Of a stretch of 64,000 nt of DNA, positions 56,090 to 64,000 are shown in pieces. Source of the DNA: JBAIYU01 sp036763085. Its GTDB lineage: Bacteria > Bacillota > Negativicutes > DSM-1736 > Dendrosporobacteraceae. Where the stretch lies: assembly GCF_036763085.1 (NCBI RefSeq), contig NZ_JBAIYU010000031.1, positions 116,700 to 180,699 on the forward strand, in the 5' to 3' direction. Positions within the stretch are counted from its first letter, which is position 1, and every line of letters starts with the position of its first letter. The position numbers were made by a program, and so were the translations under genes. Under the pieces are notes generated by a model. The model saw nothing but the letters and a program-made list of their open reading frames with translations. It was not told the origin of the DNA and made no database searches.

Positions 56090-56929
56090 TTATGTAAACT
56101 TGAAAAAGTTAGCAACAGGATAGCCAATCAGGCAATAACCAAGATTTTGCATCTTAAAATAAATAACGCTGGCATTATGCTCAGCGTTATTTGTAATTAA
56201 ATTTAAACTAAAAATATATAATTTGCTCTGTAAATCATTCACTGGTTTGAAATAGTAAGTTTGAATCCCCTTTACAATGGCATCCGCGAGCTTGTTCTGA
56301 TATTCGGCGGACTGTAGTAAAGTACGTTCCTCCGGATTTGTAATATAGCCGACCTCGACTAACGCGGCGGCAACTTTATTGCGCCTTAAAACAAAATAAT
56401 CACCAGGATGGGCATTTGGCTGTGCTGTAGTGATTCGGCCAAGTTCCTGTTGAATAGCGGTAGCCAGAAGTTTTCCGGATTGTGACTTAGCATAATAGAA
56501 ACATTCGGGTCCGCGGCGGCGTGGGTTGGTGCTTACATTAGCGTGAATACTGATATACATATCGGCATCCGACTCATCAACCATTTCTAAGCGGGCAGCA
56601 AGGTCGCGGTTATATCTGCCTTTTACTTTTGGTTCATCACAATATTTACTTAATTCGGTATCAGTTTCACGCGATAAGATTATCTTTGCTCCTTGAGCAT
56701 TTAATTTTTCCTTGAGTAAAAGCGCAATAGCTAGATTAATATCTTTTTCATTTAAGCCTTGACGATTTGCTCCAGGGTCTATCCCTCCATGTCCAGCATC
56801 AATTATAATTACTTTATTGGTTAAATTTTGTAATGAATCAATTGCATTGACAACTATTCCCCCAATAAACAGCAGGGATATAATTAGACATAAGGCAAAT
56901 TTCGGTTTTTTAAGGTGAAAAACTCTCAT
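56090..56929 (-). CDS. CwlD-like N-acetylmuramoyl-L-alanine amidase with an odd C-terminal extension
   Basis: Amidase_3 enzyme with an N-terminal membrane anchor. It has VIIIDAGHGGIDPGA, MYISIHANVSTNPRRRGPECFYY and AALVEVGYITNPEER, the zinc and catalytic residues of sporulation-type CwlD, which prepares muramic-lactam in spore cortex. The enzyme should end near YYFKPVNDLQSK. About 40 further residues of unusual composition follow, encoded across a terminator-like hairpin (56161-56192). A lost stop or frameshift in the T5 run near 56215 is likely. The start is next to GGAGGAGG. Confidence 0.88.
   Translation of the reverse strand: MRVFHLKKPKFALCLIISLLFIGGIVVNAIDSLQNLTNKVIIIDAGHGGIDPGANRQGLNEKDINLAIALLLKEKLNAQGAKIILSRETDTELSKYCDEPKVKGRYNRDLAARLEMVDESDADMYISIHANVSTNPRRRGPECFYYAKSQSGKLLATAIQQELGRITTAQPNAHPGDYFVLRRNKVAAALVEVGYITNPEERTLLQSAEYQNKLADAIVKGIQTYYFKPVNDLQSKLYIFSLNLITNNAEHNASVIYFKMQNLGYCLIGYPVANFFKFT
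56150..56192 (-). terminator. Terminator-like hairpin inside the 3' end of the cwlD-like frame
   Basis: A perfect 11-bp stem (56161-56171 with 56182-56192), followed on the minus strand by ATTTTAAG. It lies 60-100 nt before the annotated stop, where a terminator would normally follow a stop codon. Confidence 0.6.
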
Positions 56930-57024
56930 AACCTCCTCCTTTCGTAAATAGATATGAGAAGGATAGAGGAATTAAGACGCTCAAATAGCTTTAAATATAA
57001 AAAAATCGAGAGAGGATGTTCGTA

Positions 57025-57966
57025 ATGAAGATAATTGACTTGCATTGTGATACAATATCCGCTTTACTTGACAAGCCGGAAGCGGGAGGATTATGCGAAA
57101 ACAGCTTAAATATAGATATTAACAAGCTCAAGAAAGCAAATTCGCTAGCTCAATTTTTTGCAATGTACATTAATCTTAAACAAACAAATACTCCGCTAGA
57201 GGACTGTCTTACGATGATTGACTTATTTCACACAGAAATAAAAAGAAATAGCGATAACATAAATCTGGCTACTTCTTTTATGGATATGGAAATGAATGAA
57301 AATGAGGGCAAGATTTCAGCTTTTTTAACAATTGAAGAAGGCGGTGTTTTAAAAGGTAAGTTAAGTAATTTGCGTAATTTCTATCGGCTAGGGGTGCGTT
57401 TAATGACACTTACCTGGAACTATCCAAATGAAATTGGATTTCCCAATTGTCAGCCGGAATATCAAAACAGAGGCTTAACTGATTTTGGACGGGAAGTAGT
57501 AGGAGAGATGAATTGCCTTAAGATGATAATTGATGTCTCACATCTCTCTGATCAGGGATTTTATGATGTTAGTAAATACTCAGATAAACCATTTGTGGCC
57601 TCACACTCTAATGCCCGCCAACTCAAAGATCATCCTCGCAATCTAACAGACGAAATGATAAAGATTTTGGCAGAAAAAGGCGGAGTTATAGGAATTAATT
57701 TTGCAAACACCTTTCTTGGTAACAGCCCTATGAGTCTTGTAGAGGATATGGTAAGGCATATTAAGCATGTACGTAATGTTGGCGGCATAGATGTAGTTGG
57801 CCTCGGATCAGATTTTGATGGCATCGATCCAAATATAGAGATTCAAGATATCAGCCAAATAGATAAGCTAATACAGGCGTTAACTAAAAATTCGTTTAGT
57901 GCAGGAGAAATTGAAAAAATCTGTAATAAGAATATAAAGCGCCTAATTAAAGATTGTCTTTCATGA
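57025..57966 (+). CDS. Membrane-dipeptidase family (M19) peptidase
   Basis: Renal-dipeptidase-like zinc enzyme, 313 aa. It has the metal motif IIDLHCDTI, the bridging Glu in LTIEEGG, DVSHLSDQGFYDV, VASHSNAR and GLGSDFDG. Such enzymes hydrolyse dipeptides. No signal peptide. ATG 57025 has GAGAGG at good spacing; ATG 57016 follows it directly. Confidence 0.92.
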   Translation: MKIIDLHCDTISALLDKPEAGGLCENSLNIDINKLKKANSLAQFFAMYINLKQTNTPLEDCLTMIDLFHTEIKRNSDNINLATSFMDMEMNENEGKISAFLTIEEGGVLKGKLSNLRNFYRLGVRLMTLTWNYPNEIGFPNCQPEYQNRGLTDFGREVVGEMNCLKMIIDVSHLSDQGFYDVSKYSDKPFVASHSNARQLKDHPRNLTDEMIKILAEKGGVIGINFANTFLGNSPMSLVEDMVRHIKHVRNVGGIDVVGLGSDFDGIDPNIEIQDISQIDKLIQALTKNSFSAGEIEKICNKNIKRLIKDCLS

Positions 57967-57994
57967 CGAATATTTGCTATTAGTTTTAAATGCA

Positions 57995-58023
57995 TTGACA
58001 GCGTATTTTCTTGTTTCTATAAT
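57995..58023 (+). promoter_or_regulatory. Sigma-A promoter of the TetR-emrAB operon
   Basis: Consensus TTGACA (57995-58000) and TATAAT (58018-58023) with a 17-bp spacer. Confidence 0.8.
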
Positions 58024-58053
58024 TATAATGTTATATATTTTTTGGGGGTATTA

Positions 58054-58674
58054 ATGGTGCAAAGCCGGGAGTGTGAAATTTTACTTGATTCGCGCAACAA
58101 ACGTCAACAAATTTTAGATGCAGCATATGTGGTGTTTTCTCGCAAAGGCTTCCATCGAGCAACTGTTGATGAAATTATTGCTTTAGCGGACACAGGAAAA
58201 GGGACGGTTTATAATTATTTCGTTAACAAAGAGCAGCTTTTTTACACACTTATTAAAGAACGGAGTACGCCGTTCGAAACAGCTTTAGCTGAAGTTGCCG
58301 CAGCTGAGCAGCCGCCGTTAGCAAAAATCAGAACAATGATTAAATTGTTTTTAGAGTTTTATACAGCTAACGCAGACTTATGGCGGGTTTTAATGCATGA
58401 AGTTCGTGGCTTAGGCAGTGAGGGTTATTCTGCTTTCAGTCAAGAGCAGCGAGAGAAATATCAATTGCGCTTTCGAGATACTATAGGTATGCTGGAAGTT
58501 GTTTTACGTGAAGGTGTACAGCAAGGTGTAATGCGCGATTGTGACACTAATAAATCTGCGTATGCTTTATTTAGTGTTATTGTTATGATGGTATTCCAAA
58601 AATTTGTCAACGATGATCTTGAGGCTACAGCTAATGGTATCGCTGATGTATTTCTACATGGGATTGCCGTCTAA
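58054..58674 (+). CDS. TetR/AcrR family regulator
   Basis: A 206-aa repressor. The N-terminal HTH reads RQQILDAAYVVFSRKGFHRATVDEIIALADTGKGTVYNYFVNKEQLFYTLI. The C-terminal ligand domain has no readable specificity. ATG 58054 follows GGGGGT. It precedes the EmrA/EmrB efflux genes and probably controls them and itself; a TGAC-N6-GTCA palindrome lies between. Confidence 0.93.
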   Translation: MVQSRECEILLDSRNKRQQILDAAYVVFSRKGFHRATVDEIIALADTGKGTVYNYFVNKEQLFYTLIKERSTPFETALAEVAAAEQPPLAKIRTMIKLFLEFYTANADLWRVLMHEVRGLGSEGYSAFSQEQREKYQLRFRDTIGMLEVVLREGVQQGVMRDCDTNKSAYALFSVIVMMVFQKFVNDDLEATANGIADVFLHGIAV

Positions 58675-58693
58675 CTTTTTTTGCACCACTTAA

Positions 58694-58707
58694 TGACTAT
58701 TTGGTCA
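58694..58707. promoter_or_regulatory. Candidate TetR operator
   Basis: An inverted repeat TGAC-N6-GTCA, 23 bp before the emrA start. This is a common form of TetR-family operators. Confidence 0.5.
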
Positions 58708-58729
58708 ATGGGTTACGGAGGGGTTTGAG

Positions 58730-59803
58730 ATGCAGGAAAGCACTGCACAAAGTAATGTTGGGAAACAGCAAGTAATAATTAGAATGATGGTAGGCTTATT
58801 GTTAGTTGGATTAATTGGAGGTGGCTGGTGGTGGTATCAAACAGCCAAGTTTGTTGCAACCGACGACGCCCGAGTCAGCGGAAATATTGTTACTGTTGGG
58901 GCGAAAATTTCAGGCCGTATCTCTGAAGTTTTAGTAAAAGAGGGAGATATAGTACAAGCCGGTCAAATAATTGCGCGGATTGATGCACGTGATGCAACTG
59001 CAGTACGGAATCAGGCAGAAGCAGCCCTGCTTGCTGCGAAGGCCCGTTACGATGAACTGACTAACGGAAGCAGACCGGAGGAAATTAATCAAGCCAGGGC
59101 AGGAGTCGAGCAAGCTAATGCCAATGTTGATCAGGCAAAGGCTAACCTAGATAATGCTGTGCTGAATTTTGAACGAATGAAGAAGCTATATAATGAAGGG
59201 GCTATAAGTATCGCACAGCGTGATAATGCCGAGACAGCTTATCGTGTTGCCCAAGAAGCTCTCAACAGTACCGAACAAATAAAAAAAGCTGCAGGCGATA
59301 AACTAGAGCTTGTAGTAAATGGTGCACGTGAGGAAACTATTCGTGCTGCTGCAGCCCAGGTTAAACAAGCCGAAGCGGCACTTGAAGCTGCAAGAATAAC
59401 AATGGGTGAAACATCAATTATAGCTCCGGTAAACGGGTCAATTGCTCTTAAATCAATAAATGCCGGCGAAATAGTAATAGTTGGGCAACCAATGTTTTCA
59501 ATTACCAACCTCAAAGATGTATGGGTGAACGCCCGGATTGAAGAAACTAAGATTGGTAAGCTCAGAGTTGGACAGAAGGTCGACTACACTATTGATGGGT
59601 ATCCTGGACGCACTTTTACGGGTACCATATATGATATCGGTACCGCAGCTAACTCAGTATTTGCCCTTATACCTACCGAGAATTCGTCAAATAATTTTAC
59701 TAAAGTAACTCAGCGAATACCTATAAAAATTACCCTCCCTGAAAATAGTGACGTTCCGTTTAGACCGGGAATGTCAGCCTATGTAAAAATAAAATTGGAT
59801 TAG
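58730..59803 (+). CDS. HlyD/EmrA-type membrane fusion protein
   Basis: A 357-aa adaptor subunit. One N-terminal membrane span (MMVGLLLVGLIGGGWWWY) is followed by a biotinyl-lipoyl-like motif (DDARVSGNIVTVGAKISGRI and VKEGDIVQAGQIIARID), a coiled-coil hairpin of about 100 residues, and a second lipoyl half (TSIIAPVNGSIALKSINAGEIV). In a two-membrane cell it would link the EmrB pump to the outer membrane. It follows TetR by 55 nt and precedes emrB by 9 nt. Confidence 0.92.
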   Translation: MQESTAQSNVGKQQVIIRMMVGLLLVGLIGGGWWWYQTAKFVATDDARVSGNIVTVGAKISGRISEVLVKEGDIVQAGQIIARIDARDATAVRNQAEAALLAAKARYDELTNGSRPEEINQARAGVEQANANVDQAKANLDNAVLNFERMKKLYNEGAISIAQRDNAETAYRVAQEALNSTEQIKKAAGDKLELVVNGAREETIRAAAAQVKQAEAALEAARITMGETSIIAPVNGSIALKSINAGEIVIVGQPMFSITNLKDVWVNARIEETKIGKLRVGQKVDYTIDGYPGRTFTGTIYDIGTAANSVFALIPTENSSNNFTKVTQRIPIKITLPENSDVPFRPGMSAYVKIKLD

Positions 59804-59812
59804 GGAGAAGTT

Positions 59813-61375
59813 ATGAAAATCTCTAATCTGCGAATAGACGATAATAACTACAAATGGTGGGCGCTTGGCGTAACAATCATTGGCGGCTTCATGAGCATAC
59901 TCGATACCAGTATTGTAAACGTAGCAGTACCCAAAATGATGGCAGTATTTTCTGTTGATACAAATCAAGCTCAGTGGATATTGACTGCGTACATGCTAAC
60001 GATGGGTGTTATACAGCCAGCTACCGGATACTTTTGCGATGTGCTGGGCAATCGACGAATGTATCTTTTTAGTCTAGCGGTTTTTGTTATTGGATCGGCA
60101 TTATGTGGTGCTGCCTGGAGTAATGATTCTATGATTATTTTTAGAATTATTCAGGCAATCGGCGGTGGAATGATAATTCCGATAACGATGGCAATTGTTT
60201 ATCAGGTCTTTCCGCCCGCGCAAAGAAATATGGCGATGGGAATTTGGGGTATCTCAGCCATGGCGGCACCTGCAATAGGGCCAACACTCAGCGGCTATTT
60301 TGTTGAATATCTTGATTGGCGCTTAATATTTACCATTAATATACCAATTGGTATAATCGGCTATGTTTTAGCTTTTCTTGTACTTAGAGAAACTCCAATT
60401 AATCGTGAACATAAATTCGATTTCGGCGGATTTGCCACTTCCGCAATAGGTTTATTCTGTCTCCTCTTAGCGCTTTCAGAAGGAACAGATGAAGGATGGT
60501 CGTCGGGATATATTTTAGCTCTTTTTTATACTGCACTTATAAGTCTTAGCTTGTTTATTTATATAGAATTAAACCATGATTCACCTATTCTTGATTTAAG
60601 CTTATTCAAGGATTGGAACTTTTCCTTGAGTACTTTGGTAACGTTTATTGGTACAATCGGTTTATACGGCGGTATTTTTCTTATGCCGTTATTTCTAGAG
60701 AATCTTCGCGGCTGTACTGCAATGCAGACAGGTATGCTGCTTTTCCCTTCCGCTGCTGCGGCTGGCCTAACAATGCCAATTGCCGCAAAAATGGCAGATA
60801 AATTTGGGGCTAAGCCTATAGTTGTTATTGGCATAACGATACTGACCATGGGGTCTCTACCCCTAATCTATGTTGATTTAGATACAAGTAACTTTCACTT
60901 AATGTTATTTATGATGGTTAGGGGTATCGGTTTAGGCCTTTTTATAATGCCAGTAACTGTACTTGGAATGAACAGCGTACCTCCTGATAAAATAAACCGG
61001 GCTTCCTCACTCAACAACGCCGTCCGGCAGATAAGTGGTTCAATGGGCATTGCGATTTTAACCACAGTACTTCAAAACCGCCAAATTTTTCACCTTCATC
61101 ACATTGCCGAAAATATCAATAACGCATCCAGTGCAGCAACAAATATGATTAACAGCTACCAAAAAAAATTCCTGCACTATGGTGATACCTGGCATATTGC
61201 AAAATTAAAGTCTTTGGCTGTAATAAATTCAATGGCTCAGCGGCAATCTTATACTTTTGCTTTTGACGATGCGTACCTTGTATTGGCGATAATATGTGGT
61301 ATGGCAGTTATTCCAGCTATTTTATTAAAACCAGCCAAAAGTAAGAAAAGTAGTTCAGCTGTTATGCTTGAATAA
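59813..61375 (+). CDS. DHA2 (EmrB/QacA) multidrug efflux permease
   Basis: A 520-aa major-facilitator transporter with about 14 spans. It has the DHA2 motif LDTSIVNVAVPKM, WILTAYMLTMGVIQPATGYFCDVLGNRRMYL (motif A) and IGPTLSGYFVEYLDWRLIFTINIPIG (motif C). It works as a proton-driven drug exporter with the EmrA partner upstream. Its stop is followed at once by a 30-bp direct repeat and a palindromic element. Confidence 0.94.
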   Translation: MKISNLRIDDNNYKWWALGVTIIGGFMSILDTSIVNVAVPKMMAVFSVDTNQAQWILTAYMLTMGVIQPATGYFCDVLGNRRMYLFSLAVFVIGSALCGAAWSNDSMIIFRIIQAIGGGMIIPITMAIVYQVFPPAQRNMAMGIWGISAMAAPAIGPTLSGYFVEYLDWRLIFTINIPIGIIGYVLAFLVLRETPINREHKFDFGGFATSAIGLFCLLLALSEGTDEGWSSGYILALFYTALISLSLFIYIELNHDSPILDLSLFKDWNFSLSTLVTFIGTIGLYGGIFLMPLFLENLRGCTAMQTGMLLFPSAAAAGLTMPIAAKMADKFGAKPIVVIGITILTMGSLPLIYVDLDTSNFHLMLFMMVRGIGLGLFIMPVTVLGMNSVPPDKINRASSLNNAVRQISGSMGIAILTTVLQNRQIFHLHHIAENINNASSAATNMINSYQKKFLHYGDTWHIAKLKSLAVINSMAQRQSYTFAFDDAYLVLAIICGMAVIPAILLKPAKSKKSSSAVMLE

Positions 61376-61404
61376 AACAAATGTTAGCACGTCTAACATT
61401 TGTA
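61375..61404. repeat. 30-bp direct repeat, copy 1 (hairpin without T run)
   Basis: Identical to 61547-61576. It contains an 11-bp stem around a CACGT loop. Confidence 0.8.
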
Positions 61405-61546
61405 GGCTGTCAATAAAGGCTCATTTGCGTTGTTGCTCCTCAAACCCATTGCTTGCGTACGTCCGCACAGTACGCAAGCAATGGGTTTTCCGGTGCGCCT
61501 AGCAACTGAACCTTTCTCAACAGCCTATATAATAGGTTTTTCAAAA
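61405..61546. repeat. Palindromic repeat element (REP/MITE-like)
   Basis: About 140 bp. AGGCTGT (61405-61411) matches ACAGCCT (61522-61528) as outer arms. Imperfect middle arms follow, and a perfect 19-bp inner stem is formed by 61443-61461 and 61471-61489. It has no coding capacity. It looks like a non-autonomous or REP-type element between two copies of a terminator. Confidence 0.7.
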
Positions 61547-61583
61547 AAACAAATGTTAGCACGTCTAACATTTGTTTTTTTTG
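61547..61583 (+). terminator. Terminator (direct repeat copy 2 plus T run)
   Basis: The same 30-bp sequence as copy 1, here followed by eight T, so it is a complete intrinsic terminator of the efflux operon. Confidence 0.85.
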
Positions 61584-61655
61584 CATATTTAAACGAATAC
61601 TATTTCTACCTTATGTTGAAACTAAATTCGACAAAATAATAGGGGGTAAGAAATA

Positions 61656-63785
61656 GTGTCTGATAAAGGTAATGAAAAGCTTATCAAAAGTACCGACGAA
61701 ACTAGTCGTGGTGATGTGGAATCAATTGCTGGCAGAGGCGACGCCAGCGGCACTAATGATCCAAATGAGCATTTTGATGTGCATAAAAACGCTAAAAAGT
61801 ACTATGACATTGAAAAGTCGCCATCATCAATGGAAGAAGTTCATAAGTGGCAGCGCGAGCATATCAAAGTACACGATCAAAGCAAAGATGGTTTCCCATT
61901 AAATATAATCGTTGATCCAGCAATGCGCGAAATGTACCAGCATGTTCACGCGCAAGGTTTAACAAATGTATTTGACCGATTTGAACAGCAAGAAAAAATT
62001 CGTTGTAATTTCTGCGCCACAGGATTATCTTGCCAACTTTGTGCTAATGGACCTTGTCGTATTAATGCAAAAACACCTCGCGGTAACTGTGGTGTAGACG
62101 CTCATGTCATGGTTTCTAGAAACTTTGTATATAGACATGTAACAATCGGAACCTCAGCAAACATCTTCCATGCTCAGCAGGCCGCAAGAACTTTAAAAGC
62201 AGCAGCAGAAAATCCTAACAGCGGTTTGAAAATAAGAGATAAGGAAAAGCTTTTAAAATATGCTGAGATGGCTGGCTTAAACAGCCATGAAGATGTAAAC
62301 AAAGTGGCAGTTAACTTTGCTAACTGGGTTCTTGAAGATATGGGACGACCTTATTGGGAAGAGTCTAAAATGACGCAAGCATTCGCTCCTCCTAAACGTC
62401 AGGAATTATGGCGAAAACTTAATATATACCCAGGCGGCGGTTTTAGTGAAGTCGGCTTTGCACAAACCAAATGTATGACAAATCTAAATGCCGATCCAGT
62501 AGATTTCTTGCTGACATCGGTTCGTTTAGGTATAATCAACGAATATCAAGGTTTGTTTGCTCTTGATATTCTTCAAGAGATCTTAATGGGAACACAAAAA
62601 ATTCGTACAGCAAAACAAAACATGGGTCTTCTAAAGAAAGATATGGTCAATATTATAACAAATGGTCATATGCCGCTTACTGCGCATGTCGTAATTGAAT
62701 TGGCATCTACTCCGGAGTGGCAGGAAAAAGCCAAAAAAGCTGGCGCTAGCGGAATGCAAATACTTGGTCACGTGTGCGAAGGTCAACAGCTTTTAAACTA
62801 CGAAGATACAGGCAAAATGAGTGCTTATGGTGGTCAAGAAGGTGAGTGGCTGTCAGAAGAATATCTCTTAGCCACCGGCGCAGTAGATTTGTTTATGTTT
62901 GACTATAACTGTACGATTCCTACCCTGCCGCTTTATGCTAAACGTTTTGGAACTAAAATGGTTAGCACGCACGAAGTAATACGGATGCCTGATACTGAAG
63001 TGGTTGAATTTAAACCGGAAACTATGAAGCAGCAAGCCGAGAAGATTCTTGATATGGCAATTGAAGCATACGCAAAGCGTAAAGCTGAAAACCGCGAAGT
63101 ATATATTCCACCGCATGTTTCAGACTGTATGGTAGGCTTTAGTACAGAATCGGTAAAAGCGGCGTTAGGCGGCTCCTGGAAACCACTTATCGATGCAATT
63201 GTTGCAGGTAAAATTCGTGGTATAGCTACAGTAGTAGGCTGTACAACAGCTCGTTACGGACAAGGCGGCAGCAATATATTCAGAATTACTAAAGGCCTAA
63301 TCGAAAAAGATATTTTAGTATTATCCGGTGGCTGTACGTCTTCAGTTATGCAGTATACCGGTCTAGCCGATCCTAAAGCAGCCGATGAAGCAGGCGAAGG
63401 ACTTAAAGCCGTATGTAAATCATTAGGTATACCGCCAGTATTATCATACGGTGCGTGTGTTGATATTGGTAAAATGACTCAGACAGCAAAAGAAATAGCA
63501 GATACACTTGATGTTGATACAAATATGCTGCCGCTTGTAATAGGAGCTCCAGAATATCTTGAGCAGAAGGCTGTGGCTGATGCATGTACTGCGATTGCAC
63601 TAGGCTGGTTAGTTCACGTAGCACCTGTACCTTCAGTAACTGGAAGTGATGTTGTTGTTAAAGTCTTGACTGAAACAACTGAAACACTAGGGTTAGGAAA
63701 ACTTACAGTTGAGACAAGTGCTGATAAAACAGTACAAATATATGTCGATCATATTGAGAAAAAGCGTAAAGAATTAGGAATATAA
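61656..63785 (+). CDS. cooS: Anaerobic carbon-monoxide dehydrogenase catalytic subunit
   Basis: Ni-Fe CODH of 709 aa, oxidising CO to CO2. Cluster B/D cysteines lie in RCNFCATGLSCQLCANGPCRI (Cys117, 120, 126, 129, 134). C-cluster residues are seen in HVCEGQQ, FDYNC, VVGCTTARYGQGGSN, LSGGCTSS and LSYGACVDIG. An N-terminal extension of about 70 charged residues precedes the usual start of the fold. The GTG start lies behind AGGGGG. No ACS, cooC or ferredoxin gene adjoins inside the window, so it may be a monofunctional enzyme. Confidence 0.96.
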   Translation: MSDKGNEKLIKSTDETSRGDVESIAGRGDASGTNDPNEHFDVHKNAKKYYDIEKSPSSMEEVHKWQREHIKVHDQSKDGFPLNIIVDPAMREMYQHVHAQGLTNVFDRFEQQEKIRCNFCATGLSCQLCANGPCRINAKTPRGNCGVDAHVMVSRNFVYRHVTIGTSANIFHAQQAARTLKAAAENPNSGLKIRDKEKLLKYAEMAGLNSHEDVNKVAVNFANWVLEDMGRPYWEESKMTQAFAPPKRQELWRKLNIYPGGGFSEVGFAQTKCMTNLNADPVDFLLTSVRLGIINEYQGLFALDILQEILMGTQKIRTAKQNMGLLKKDMVNIITNGHMPLTAHVVIELASTPEWQEKAKKAGASGMQILGHVCEGQQLLNYEDTGKMSAYGGQEGEWLSEEYLLATGAVDLFMFDYNCTIPTLPLYAKRFGTKMVSTHEVIRMPDTEVVEFKPETMKQQAEKILDMAIEAYAKRKAENREVYIPPHVSDCMVGFSTESVKAALGGSWKPLIDAIVAGKIRGIATVVGCTTARYGQGGSNIFRITKGLIEKDILVLSGGCTSSVMQYTGLADPKAADEAGEGLKAVCKSLGIPPVLSYGACVDIGKMTQTAKEIADTLDVDTNMLPLVIGAPEYLEQKAVADACTAIALGWLVHVAPVPSVTGSDVVVKVLTETTETLGLGKLTVETSADKTVQIYVDHIEKKRKELGI

Positions 63786-63798
63786 AGGAATAAATTTG

Positions 63799-63840
63799 TA
63801 GGGAATTCCCGTCAAAATTGGGGATTCCCTATATTACTTT
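63799..63840 (+). terminator. Terminator after cooS
   Basis: An 11-12-nt stem, TAGGGAAT(T)CCC with GGGATTCCCTA, followed by a T-rich tail. Confidence 0.75.
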
Positions 63841-63873
63841 AAAAAAAAAGCCCGTGGAGCTTTCGCATGAAAG

Positions 63874-64000
63874 TGAACTGAACCCTTGCGAATAGACACG
63901 ATTAAGAAGCCCTGTCGCAGGATTATATGAAATTACGCATGCTGACGCCGTTTTTCAAGTGGCGTCAGCTTTGTTTTTAGCTGAATACGTTCGTGATTGT
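63874..64000. mobile_element. IS3-family insertion sequence, one end (continues outside the window)
   Basis: TGAACTGAACCC (63874-63885) starts a terminal inverted repeat of the IS3/IS150 style. The 3' end of an orfB-type transposase lies inside it on the minus strand. Confidence 0.7.
63933..64000 (-). CDS. IS3-family transposase (OrfB), C-terminal fragment cut by the window edge
   Basis: The last 21 residues read NHERIQLKTKLTPLEKRRQHA followed by a stop. NHERIQ..LTPLE is the usual end of the IS3/IS150 integrase-type (DDE) transposase. The rest of the gene lies beyond base 64000. A strong hairpin made of GCTGACGCC/GGCGTCAGC occurs within this part. Confidence 0.75.
   Translation of the reverse strand, partial: NHERIQLKTKLTPLEKRRQHA

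Overview
The window looks like chromosome of a spore-forming member of the Negativicutes, most likely a Sporomusaceae-type anaerobe such as Sporomusa or Pelosinus. This is inferred from a low-GC Firmicutes gene style (HrcA/CIRCE-controlled groESL, NdoAI/NdoA-type mazEF, strong Shine-Dalgarno sites), an alpha/beta spore protein, PdaB- and CwlD-like sporulation wall enzymes, a futalosine-route menaquinone operon, a possible outer-membrane barrel protein and an anaerobic nickel CO dehydrogenase. No rRNA, tRNA or CRISPR array was seen.

Left part (1-17242): tail of a sensor kinase; acpS-nnrDE; mazEF; an MBL lipoprotein with a DUF3006 partner; an AMIN/amidase gene with a GerMN lipoprotein; thiC behind a TPP riboswitch; thiL-tsaE-tsaB-rimI, a convergent SASP gene and tsaD; a cluster of DnaA-box-like sites; a HisKA_2 kinase with an ANTAR response regulator; and groES-groEL.

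Integrated element (17243-30895, 13.65 kb): a tyrosine-integrase element sits at the 3' end of groEL. It is bounded by a 21-bp direct repeat that contains the last groEL codons and stop. It carries int, an excisionase-like gene, a HTH regulator, an HUH rolling-circle replication protein, a ribbon-helix-helix regulator, a complete type I restriction-modification operon (hsdMSR, visibly richer in G+C than its neighbours) and a two-gene TIR/caspase module. The TIR/caspase pair matches the architecture called type IV Thoeris. No conjugation or capsid genes are present, so it reads as a defence-carrying mobilizable or satellite element.

Right part (30896-64000): the displaced groESL terminator, two tiny convergent genes, a possible barrel protein, a polysaccharide deacetylase, mqnE-mqnA-mqnC with an MTA-phosphorylase-like gene, guaA, RidA, and an FAD oxidoreductase. 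Next come a tandem guanine plus ykkC-class (probably PRPP) riboswitch before a purine permease, and purECFMNHD. The rest is a DUF456 protein, an M16C protease behind a leader element that also precedes the amidase gene, NlpC/P60 and CwlD-like wall enzymes, a dipeptidase, a TetR-EmrA-EmrB efflux operon, a palindromic repeat between 30-bp direct repeats, cooS, and the end of an IS3-family element running off the window.

Start codons were moved downstream of the longest open frame wherever a Shine-Dalgarno sequence or family length argued for it. All family calls come from reading motifs; no database search was run.
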